Part shown: positions 21,307 to 31,800 of the stretch, piece after piece
Numbering within the stretch: the first letter of the stretch is position 1
Layout: every line of letters begins with the position of its first letter
Assembly: GCA_029339195.1 (NCBI GenBank)
Contig: JAPTJF010000531.1
Coordinates: forward strand, 1-39,638
DNA length: 39,638 nucleotides
Direction of reading: 5' to 3'
Source of the DNA: Micractinium sp. NFX-FRZ
Taxonomy: Eukaryota > Chlorophyta > Trebouxiophyceae > Chlorellales > Chlorellaceae
The notes under the pieces: generated by a model
The model's input: only the letters and a program-made list of their open reading frames with translations
Told to the model about the DNA's origin: nothing
Database searches by the model: none
Made by a program: the position numbers and the translations under genes

Positions 21307-24300
21307 TCACTGCTGCCCGGGCGGCGGGCCCCCACCAAACTCTGTGCTGTTGCCGTTCCAGTACTTGTTGTCATCGCCATCCTCGCCTCCCTCGCCGCTG
21401 CTGCTAGGAAGGGTGTGAATGTTGGCGCCGGCGCCAGCGCCCAGGGCACGCTTGCGCGCGCTCCGCTGCTGCTCGCCGCCGCCGCCGCCGCTGGGCATCA
21501 CTGCATCGTCAGCAGCGCCCTGCCTGCCCGCCGCCGCCGCCTCCACCTCCTCCTGCTGCGCCTGCGTCTGCTGCTCGCGTGGCGTCCCCGCAGATCCGCT
21601 GAGGTAGGCATACGGGTTGAAGTAGCTGGCCGCCGTGCGCAGGGCGCCTCCCAGTGACCACCCGCTGCCGCTGCGCCCTCCCACCGTGCCCCCCACTGGC
21701 TCCAGCAGCAGCAGCTGGCGGGCCTGCAGGCCCAGAGACAGCAGCGGCTGCGGCATGTCTGACGCCTCGAAGCGGCGCTTGGGATACGGCTGCACCAGCG
21801 TGTAGGCCGCGCCGCCGTCTGCCAGAGGGGAGGGAAGGGAGTGGAGAAGGGGAGGCAGGCGTGGCAGTTGGCATGGAGCAAATGAGAGCACGGAGCAGAG
21901 GCTGTGGCGGAGCCGTGCGCAAGCTGCCCGCAGCGTACAACCAGTCCACCGTTTCGCCATCAATAAAAACCACCTTACCTCCGCCCATCCATTTGCCATC
22001 GCTCAGGCCCGCCACTTTCTAACGCGCACACACACACTGCCCCCCAAATCATCCCCCATCAACCGGCCCACCCCGCACCCACCCGTGCGGTGCGTGTCGA
22101 GGTAGTGGCACACCTCCTGCAGGGAGGACTCCGGGGGGAAGCTGCCGCGCAGCTGCTCGCCGTTGGTCAGCTTGAACTGCAGTACCAGGGGTAGGCAGGA
22201 GGGGTGAGCAGGAACCGCCAGCAAGGCGGCGGTGGGGTGGTTGGCCCCGGGAAGTGCCGCACTGGCAGGCAGGGAAGTTTGAAGGCATGCATGGGGCAAA
22301 ACATTGTGGCAAGCAAGGGAGGCAGCCAGCAAGGGTCCAGGGCTGAGCATAGGTGCGCCTTGCACCGGTCGGCAGGCAGGCAGACAGGCAGGCAGGCTGG
22401 CAGGCAGGCAGGAAGACACAATAGGTGCATAGGGCAAGGAGGCACCTGCAGCTCAAACATGTCCGGCAGCTTTGGCTGCGCCGGCGCCGCGGCTGGCGGG
22501 GCGGGCTTGGCTGCCGCCTTGCTCTTGGGCGGCAGCAGCTCCAGGTGCAGCGACACCCGGCCCTGCAGGCCCAGCTCCTGCACTCGTGGGAGCAGGGTTT
22601 GACAGGAGGGGCGGGATCGGAAGTTGGACATGCGTGCAGCAGCAGCCCCAGGTGCAGCAAGACCGAGGGCCTGCAAGCCCAGTCTGGTGGTGTTCAGATG
22701 CAGGGAGCAGGGGTGGGAGGGAGAGGCATGACGTGGGAAGGGTGCAGCAGGCGCTGTTGGTGGTGCCATGCAGTGGAGGTTGGCACCGGGTGGAGCAGCG
22801 GGTAGCAGCCAGCTACCCGCACACCCAGCCCACTAGCAGGGGGTAACGACAGGAGCTTGCGCAGGCGCCCAGGCTCCAAGCCTCGGCAATGAAACAATCG
22901 CAAGTGCACCTCCCCTCCCCCCCTTCCCTTACTTGCAGTGAGGAGCCCAGGTCTCCCGAGAAGAAGGTGCGCCTGGGGTGGGGCTGGGTGAGCTTGTAGG
23001 CGCCGCTGCAGGGCCAGGGGAGGGCGGGCAAGGCAGGGGCAGTTGAGCAGGTGGACAGAATGGACCACGACCAGCCAGCCAGACAAGGCAACATAACACG
23101 GAGATGAACAAGGGACGAGTGCATGTGACGTGTGCTCGCCACGCGTGCTTGCTCACATCAGTCCCGCATGTCCCGACAGACAGGCAACTGCCTCCGGCGC
23201 ACCCGGCAGCACTCTGCTGCTGCCCCAGGCTGACCACCGCACTCCTTGCCCAGGCCCGCTCCACCTTCCCCGGAGGTCACCCGCTGAGCCACTGCCTGGC
23301 CCCCCAGCCTGGCCCTCAAACTCCTGGACCTTCCGCCCCCTGCTCCGCCGGACGTTGCACGATGAGCCGCCCACCCACTACCCAACCCACCCACCTGTCG
23401 GTGCGCCGCTCATCCACCCAGTCCAACACCTCCCCCAGCCTGCTCTCCGCAGCAAAGACGCGCTGCAGGGTGCCGCCGTTGCTGAGCCGGACCTGCAGCT
23501 CCACCTGGCCGGGCGCCAGCTTGGCCGGAGCCTGCTGTGCCTGCTGTGGCCGACGGGCGCCCTTGCTCTTGGGATCCAGAAGCTCGGCGGTCAAGGCCAT
23601 GCGGGCGTCGAAGCCCAGCTCCTGTTTGGGGGAAAGTGTGCAACGGGCAGGGAAGGTGAGCAGGCACGCGGGCGCGCAGGCCGTGCCCAAGCATGTCTGC
23701 TGAGCAGGGCAGGCTAGTGTGCATTGCTTTTGAAAGAAGAGGAGTACACACCGCTCACATAGAAGGCGGCACGCCAGCCGAGCATGGCAGGCTGGTGCCA
23801 TTGTTTTTGAAGATAACAATCAAGTGATATCATGCAGCCCGTCCACCCCACCTGCAGCGTGTGCCCCATCTCGTCCTCGTAAAAGGTGCGCTTGGGGTAG
23901 GTCTGGGTGAGGCTGTAGGCGCCGCTGCAGGCGGGCGGGGCGGGCAGACAGGCAGGTGAGCGACACCCGTGCTGTGAATGCGAATCGACACTACGCCTGA
24001 ATATCTTGCACGAACAGCGACCGTTGTCTGCCCAACATGCTTTTCACCCACACAAGCCCACACCAACTTGGATAACCACAACACACTACAACCGCACCTG
24101 TCCGTGCGCTCTGCGTCCACCCACTCCCGCACTGCCGCCAGCGGGGCATCGGGGGCAAACGTGCGGCGCAGGCTGGCGCCGTTGCTGAGCCGCACTTGCA
24201 GCTGGATGTCTGCTGGCGGCGGGGGCGGCGGCGGCGGGGCGGAACGGGCCGCAGCTTTTACCGCAGCCGCCGCCTTGGCTGCCGCAGGCGGGCCTGCCAC

Positions 24301-26379
24301 CGGGGTTGCCTCTGCCTCCATTGGCACAGCCGCCGCGTCTGCTCCACTTGCCGCTGGTGCAGCTGCTGCTGCTCCCGCTGCTGTTGACTCCGCTGCGGCC
24401 TCTGCTGCTTCCGCCTCGCCTGCCGCCTCCTCCGCTGGCTCCAGCTCTGGCATCGGCGTTGGCGGGCGGTGGCCCTGGCTGGCGTGCGGGATGACCTGCA
24501 GGCTGGTCCTGGGCTCCACCCCGGCCTCCGCCAGGCCCTGCCCCTCGTCCGCCGCCCCCAGCACGCGGCGTGGGGCCGCTTGCACCAGCACATAGGCCAG
24601 TGCGGGGCGCCCCGACGCTTGCCGGAAATCATCCACCGCTTCAAACACCTCAGACAGCAGGGTAGCCCCAGTGAAGTCGGCCCTCATTGTGGAGGCATCC
24701 GTAAATTTGAACTGCAGGCGGTAGGGCACGGTGGCTGGGTCGGGCAGCGGAGGTGCCTCCTCCCCTCCCCCCGCTGGCGCCTGCCCAGCTGCAGCGGCGG
24801 CAGGGGGAGCGCCCTGTGTTGGTGCCCCCGCAGCCGCGCCAGCTGCCTGCTGCTGCTGCTGCTGCCGCTGCTGTTGCTGCTGCTGAAGCTGCTGCGCCTG
24901 CTGGAAGACGGCATAAGCTTGCGCCAGCTGGCGGCCCAGCTCCTCACGGGGTGTCACTCCCGATACCCTGGCGAGCGTGGTGCCAGCTGGCGTCACCACC
25001 ACCACCTGCAGTGGAAGTGAGGGCAGGCGTGGCTAGAGGGTTGAGGTCGGGACAGTCTTCAGGACAGGCTGCCTCAACAGCAACCGTGAATGTGCGACGT
25101 TGTGGGGCACGCTCACGGACCGCACGTGCCCACATGCATGCTCGGTTGGACAGGCAGCACGGCGCCACAGGCAGAGCGACAGGCTGCGCCTGGCAAGACG
25201 CCGACCGGGGGCAATGTTTTCATGCCGGATCAGGCAGGCAGGATCAACCAGGATTACCAAGCATGGTGCTGCAACCCTAACATGCGAACTTGCTGCCACC
25301 CACCGAGGGCAGGGTGTCCACGGGGCAGAAGGCGCGAAAGTTCTTGGCGTCGGTGAACTGGGAGCGGTCGGTGTTGGCGAGGTCGTCCTGTGGGGCAGGG
25401 AGGTAAGTTGGGATGAGGACCAAGGAAATCGAGCCAAAGCCAAGTCACGGGGAGCTATTGGTGTTCAATAGGACGTCTAGTGCGGGGCAGCAGGAGAATA
25501 CAGCAACTTGGTAAATGACGCAGACCAACGCCATTACATTTGCAGCGGGAGCAGGGCAGACAGCAGAGAAATGACCGAGTGTTGGGGTTGGGCGGTTGAG
25601 AGCAGCACAAGAGCACAACACCCAAGGTGGGCCGCAGGCCATGGCAGCAGCTGCGGGTGGTGCCAGCCAAGTGCATCTCTTCTGAACCAGCAGTGACAGA
25701 CAGAGAGCATTAGGTGGTAAGCGCATGCAAGAGTTTGCTGACCTCCAGCGCCAGCAGGATGGAGCCTCTGGCCCACTCCTCCCCCGCCGACTCGATCACC
25801 GCATCCTGCACCGAGCGGCTGCCCTGGTCGAAGCCTGCAACGGGGCGAGTGGGGCGGGCGCCTTGCAGCTGAGCGGCAACCGGCGCAGCACCCACAAAGA
25901 GGCGGAGGCCGCGCCGAGCTCGGCCGAGCGGGAACCCGGGGAACCCGAGTATGCGGTAGCTGTGTGCAGCATCCCATGAAAACAAAGGCAAGGACAGGTC
26001 GTCCCTAAACCCTGGGCGCTTGCAGTACACGCCCAGCGACGGGCAGCGGTGCGACAGCAGTGCCGCTGGCAGCGGCGGAACCGGGTGGACAGCGCGGCAG
26101 CCGGCGGATCAGTCCAGCACTGCTCACGCCGCAGACCATCGTTCAGCCCCCGGACCGCGGTGTTGCAAGGAGCAGTGCAGGGCCGCAGGTCACAACATGG
26201 CACTCTTCTCGCTCCTCTTCGGGCCTCCCCGTGCGGTTTGGCACCCCGAAACCATACCTACAGGCATGTTCACATGCTCTCACAACACCCAGCTACGCAC
26301 CGGTGAGCAGCACAACCAGCGGGCGCAGCTCCCGTCGACTGGCCGCAATGGCCTCCGCCACGGATCCCTCGAAGAACAT
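21307..26379 (-). CDS. PUX11: UAS-UBX protein, PUX11 type, with four UBX domains (10 exons)
   Basis: UBX proteins are adaptors of the Cdc48/p97 segregase, used in ER-associated degradation and other protein extraction. Exons (minus): 26379-26301, 25834-25743, 25387-25304, 25005-24098, 23924-23852, 23621-23395, 23005-22933, 22577-22446, 22176-22083, 21818-21307; 757 aa, all in frame. Residues 1 to about 120 form the thioredoxin-like UAS domain (FFEGSVAEAI, FCPVDTLPSVVVVTPAG). A Gln run (about 118-138) follows. UBX repeats lie at about 178-258, 351-427, 452-530 and 553-628; repeats 2-4 carry the cis-Pro loop as YPKR, HPRR and YPKR, repeat 1 only APRR. The tail has SYFNPYAYLSG and ends NIHTL...YWNGNSTEFGGG, a signature of Arabidopsis PUX11, which has one UBX. 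The ATG at 26379 is the first after an in-frame stop. Confidence 0.92.
22371..22412 (-). repeat. CCTG microsatellite in PUX11-like intron 8
   Basis: Interrupted CAGG/CAGA repeat on the plus strand, CCTG in the transcript sense, between exons 8 and 9. Confidence 0.8.
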
Positions 26380-26617
26380 GGATGGCGTCCCGATCACCGA
26401 AACAAAGGGTGCTAGGGCCTCTATGGCCCCCTACACTTCGGGGCCAGACCCTCGTGGCGTGTATGCTGTGCTCCCGCCGCCCCAGCGGGGTGCACCCGGT
26501 TTGATCTGCGTGCTGGGCACACGAGGGAGTGCACGAATTGAGTCGCTACACCCACCTCAATATATCAGCTTGCTGGTGGCGCACATGCAGGCCGTGGACT
26601 CAAGCTTGCGGCCCTGC
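26380..26617. promoter_or_regulatory. Compact bidirectional promoter, PUX11-like / threonine deaminase
   Basis: Only 238 bp separate the two divergent start codons, so both promoters must overlap or extend into the genes. A TATA element for the plus-strand gene lies at 26561. No counterpart was seen for the minus-strand gene. Confidence 0.6.
26561..26565 (+). promoter_or_regulatory. TATA element of the threonine deaminase gene
   Basis: CAATATATCAG lies 57 bp before the ATG at 26618. Transcription starting about 30 bp downstream would make 26618 the first usable ATG and pass over the one at 26585. Confidence 0.45.
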
Positions 26618-28778
26618 ATGGCCACGCCAGCAGTCCCCAGGCAGCTTGCAGCGCACGATGGTGCAGCAGTAACTCGCCGCAGCTTGCGAAACCTGCGGGG
26701 GCGGCCGGCGGTGCAGTGCCTCAGCGGCTGGCAGCAACCGGCGCGGCACCTCGCCAACCGGGGGCTGGACGGCTCCCGACATGCTGCTTCGCTGTTGGAC
26801 GGTGGTCTAGCGGAGACGCAGCAACGTCAGGAGCAGCAGGCTGGCTGCAATGGCGCCGCCGCCGCCGCCGCCGCCCAGCAGCAGCAGGAGCAGCAAGCGC
26901 AGCGGGAGCGGCAGCAGGGGCAGAGCGAAGGGCTGGTTCGCGAGCCAGAGGACTTCCAGCTGGCGCAGGGGGAGCTGAGCTTTGTGGAGCGCTTGCAGCC
27001 CACAGCAGCAGCCGACGTCTTCCGATGCGCCGCCTGCACCCGCCCCGAGTGCCAGGTGTGGCGAGGGTGCGGTGCATGGTGGGGTGCGAATGCCTTGCAT
27101 GCGTGAATATGGGATGGCACAGCGGCGTGGTATCTTGTCGCCACTCTGCAGCACGTGTACGTTGCAGAGTGCATGCTGCGGCCGTGCGCTCCTGCTGCCA
27201 TCGCTCGTGCCTGCCCAGCTACCCGACCCTCTTCACCACTTCCCTAGCATCAACACCGAGATCCATGTACTGTCCCTAGTGCGGCAGCTATAAGTTCATG
27301 GAACAGCCACTGACTGGTTGCCTGCCTGCCTGCTGCCGCCGCCCGCCGCTGCTGCAGACGGCATCCGGGTGTGCCGCCATGCAGTGGCGCTCCTCGCCGG
27401 GCGGCTATCTGCGGGAGGTGCTCACAGCCAAGGTGGGGACGGAAGGGGCGCAGGTGGCACAGCTATGTGAGGGCCTCGGTGCCTTTGACAAGGGTGGGGG
27501 TGGGGCACTGGAGCTGCATGCTGCTGCTGCTTCGTGAGACATGCATGCTGCTGCTGCGTCGTGAGACATGCAGCTGCTACACTGCTGTGTGAGGCTCCAC
27601 GCACACACACCTCACTGGTGGCTGCCTGCTGTGCCCCTGCCGCGCCCTGCTGTGCCTGCAGGTGTACGACGTGGCGGTGGAGACGCCGCTGGAGGTGGCT
27701 GAGAAGCTGAGGTGAAGCCGCTGGGGGCAGGGGCGAGACAAGCGGGGCCGGTCCTGCCACACACCCGCTGCCCTGCTCTGCTCCGCCCTATCGTGGCTGT
27801 CCCCGCCCGCCCACATGCCCCTATCATGCTTGTTTGGGCTTACAGCATGGCTTTCCGCGGCAAACTTGCCACACAGGCCATTGACAGGCCGTTCACACCC
27901 CAATTCCGACTCCGCAGCGAGGCGCTGGGCAGCACCATCCTGCTGAAGCGGGAGGACCTGCAGCCGGTCAAGTCGTTCAAGCTGCGGGGGGCGTACAACA
28001 AGATGGCGCAGCTGACACCAGAGCAGGTGCGCGGCTGTGGCATACACTCGTGTGTTTTGGGTGTGTGGGGGGTTGGGACCGCAACAAGCTGGCGCAGCTG
28101 GTGCTGCAGCAGGTGTGTGTGCTGTGTCGTTGTGCAACATGCTGGGTGTTTGGTGTGCAGTTACAACCAGGGCTCAGCTTATGCTGGAGCCGGTGCGCGC
28201 GTGTGTGTTTGCTTAGGGGGGGGGGTGACCCAGTGGCGTACATGCAGAGCGGGGTGCTTGCGCCTGCACCCCAGTCCCCACTCGCAGCACCTTGGCTGCT
28301 CACCGGCCTCCCACCCTGCCCTGCCAGGCCACCCCCCTCCCCTGGCATGCAGCTGGACCGCGGCGTCATCTGCTCCTCAGCAGGCAACCACGCGCAGGGC
28401 GTGGCGCTGGCGGCGAAGCAGCTGGTGCGCCCTGCTGCCTGCCTTGCTGCCGTCCTGCTGTACTCTGCCCGTGCAGCCATGCCTGCTCCGCTCTGTCTGC
28501 TGCGCCTTGCCTGCCATTTGCATGGGCGGGAAGGAAGCCCCTGCCGACCGCCCTCCTCAATGTATGCCCATTGTCTCCGATTGCTGCAGGGCTGCTCCGC
28601 TGTCATCTGCATGCCTGTGACCACCCCCGATATCAAGGTGGGTTGAATTTGAGGGCGTGGACAGGTTCGGAACAGGTGCTACTGTAATCCAGGAGTCAGC
28701 ATGGTAGCGCATGCATGCGAGCATTACTCTCTGCACACTCCCAACTGCCTGTGCGGCCCCGCCTTCGCTCGCTCCATC

Positions 28779-28815
<37 letters not shown>

Positions 28816-31800
28816 CCATGCGCCTTTCACCTGCTTTCACCCCACTGCGGTACCCCCGCTGCAGGTCAAGGCGGTACGGGCGCTCGGCGGTACCGTGGAG
28901 CTGGTGGGGGAGAGCTATCAGGAGGCGCAGGCGTACGCGCAGGTGGGGCCCTGCATTTCAGTTGCTGTTTCTTTGTAGCACACTGCTTTGCCCGCGGTGG
29001 GCCCAAGGAAGCTGCGCAGCCGGGCGTGCAATGTGCCCTGCATGACCTGCCCGCCCGGCCCGCCCGCCTGCGTCCACCGCCACACCTGTCCTGCCTGGCC
29101 CCTGCCTGCCTGCAGACACGCGCCGCCACCGACGGCCTGGTGTTCATCGCGCCATACGACGACCCCTACACCATCTCCGGCCAGGGCACCATCGGCAACG
29201 AGATCCTGCGGTGAGCTCACTCAAATGCACATGCACCTTTGAGCTGCGCCATCACCCTGCCTTGCGATTGCAAGCTCACCGCTGCCCAGGGCACCATTCG
29301 CAACGAGATCCTGCGGCGAGAGCTCCAGACGCCTGCAGCTTGAGCAGGTGGTACTGTGCAAGCTCATCGGGCGGCAAGCTCATCGGACGGCAGCCGGGGT
29401 CTGGCCGTGTACTGTGCAAGCTCGTGCGTTGGTCAACAAGGCCTGGCGGCGGTGTGGCGAATTGCACTCTGAACACGGGGCGTATCGGATATCGCTGTGG
29501 CTCCAATTTTGCGCTCCACTGGTTGAGTTCCAAACTGCACTGCCCTTCTGCCGTGTTTCCACCCACCGCAGGCAGACCAACATGGACAAGCTAGATGCCA
29601 TCTTTGTGGCAATAGGTGAGGCAAGGGGGCCTGGGAGCGGACATGGCAGGGGAGGGCACGAGGGGCAGGGCTGTGCTGCCTGGGGCTTGGCGCCTGCTGG
29701 TTGGGCGCTTGCGGGACAGGCAAACAGACACGGCTTCCCGTCAGCAAGCAGGAGGGATGCCATGTCTTCATCGTGCTGCCCTTCCTGCTACATCCATGCC
29801 CTGTGCCAACCTTATATCTTGGGGGCTTGGTGCACATGTCTCTTATAATTGCGTTCCCTTCTCACCCCCGTCTCCCATCGTCCCTGCCTTCCCTTCCCTC
29901 CCCCCCCCCTCCTGCAGGCGGCGGCGGCCTGGTGGCTGGCATTGCCGCGTACGTCAAGGCGCTGAAGCCGCACATCAAGATCATCGGGGTGGAGCCCACG
30001 GGTGGGTGGGCTGGTGGGCTGTGGTGCTGTGTGGACCAAGTCAGCAGGTGCTGTGTGTGCCAGTACGCCTGTGCTGCGAGCTGTGCCCTTGGGCCAGCAA
30101 GGTCCTGAGCTGCTTCTGTGCACTTCAGCTGTTTGGCAGTGGAAAGATGGGGGGCTGGCAGGCGCCCACAGACGCCACCTCGCAGCGCCGGAGCACCTGC
30201 ACAGCCTGCCAATATGCACGCCCTCCCTCTCAGCTTCCTCTCTGAACAAACAACCTGCCTGCCCCGCCGCTGCCGCCCCCTCCCGTGCAGGCGCCAACGC
30301 GATGGCGCAGTCGCTGGCGCTGGGGGAGCGCGTGACGCTCAGCAAGGTGGACGCATTCGCAGGTGGGCGCACTGGGTTGGTTGGTTGGGCCATGTTTGTG
30401 TGTATGAGTGCGTGCCTCTGTGTGGGTGGATGGATGGGTGTGGGTGTGTTGTGCGCTTGCTTAGCCGAGCACCGCGCTGCATACCCGCCAGCCGTCTCCT
30501 CCTCGCCGCCTCCGCTCTTGCACAGAGGATGGCTCTCTCCCAAGCCATGTGGGTGCTGAGGCCTTATGCCCCTCCCCCATCCCTCAGTCTGCCCTTCGCC
30601 CTCTGTCCCCCTTTGTGTCCCCCTCCCCTCCCGGCTGCAGACGGTGTTGCGGTCAAGTATGTGGGCGCCGAGACGTTCCGCATGTGCCGGGAGCTGGTGG
30701 ATGGGGTGGTGCTGGTGGACAACGCCGCCACGTCGGCAGCCATCAAGGTGACTGCTGTCTGGGCTGGCTGCTGAGGGCTGGTCACGTTGCTGGGCTGCAA
30801 GTTGGCAGTGCTGGATGCGCAGCACTCTGCTGCAGGGCCAGCCCCCATTTGGCGCCCATGTGCAAGCCCCGCACTCTTTGTGGCACCCCCATCGCTCCTC
30901 CCCCCTCACATTTGACTGCCCTCTTGTTGTCGCAGGACGTGTTCAACGAGACGCGGTCCATCCTGGAGCCGGCGGGCGCGGTGGCTGTGGCGGGCGCCAA
31001 GGCGTACCTGCGGCACTACGGCCTCAAGGGGCAGACCGTGGTGGCGGTGACCAGCGGGGCCAACATGAACTTTGACCGGCTCAGGCTGGTGTCAGGTGGG
31101 CGGGGTTTGACCGGCCGGCGTGGGTTGACCGCGGTGACAGCTGGGGGTGGCAGCTGCGGCGGCTTCGCTGGGTGCATGCTGGTGTCAACACGAGCTCTCA
31201 CACGCGGTGCGCTTGGCGTCGGGTGGTTTCTGTGTCACCCAATGTGGCTCTGCCCTGCCTCATGGCTGGGGTGTGCAAGGCTGCAACCATTCCTCTCGGT
31301 TACTGTAGAAGCAGGCACCTACACACTCCCAATCCCCAACCTCAACCCCAACCCAGCCCCCCACATACACGCACCCTCAATGCCACCACCCACCCACGCC
31401 CACCCCACACACCCCCACGTGCGCGTGCAGAGCTGGCGGATGTGGGCGGGCAGCGCGAGGCGATGCTGGCGGTGACCATCCCCGAGCAGCCGGGCTCCTT
31501 CCTGGACTTTATGGAAACCGCCATCAATGGAACTGACATTGACGTGACCGAGTTCAAGTACCGGTGAGCGGGGCAGTGCTCCAATCCTGGTGTGTGTGTG
31601 TTTGAAGAGAGTTGCGGAGTGTGGTGCGGGAGCGAGCGGCGCGTGACTATGCCACGTCGCTGCTGCCTCGCCGCCCCTGCCGCCCTTGCCACCCTCACCC
31701 CACTCACAGCCTCCCCCCGTTCCTGCCCCCCATCCTTGTCCCCCACCTTGCAGCTACGAGGAGGGCACCGCTGCCCACGTGCTGTTCAGCGTGAACGTGG

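Noticed and set aside
24196..24644. Cys-rich and Arg/Gln-rich frames opposite PUX11-like exon 4
   Set aside because: Shadows of the Ala/Pro/Gln-rich linker in other frames.
26060..27106. N-terminal extension of threonine deaminase upstream of 26585
   Set aside because: The open frame runs antisense through PUX11-like exon 1 and encodes no recognisable sequence; a TATA element at 26561 places the start downstream.
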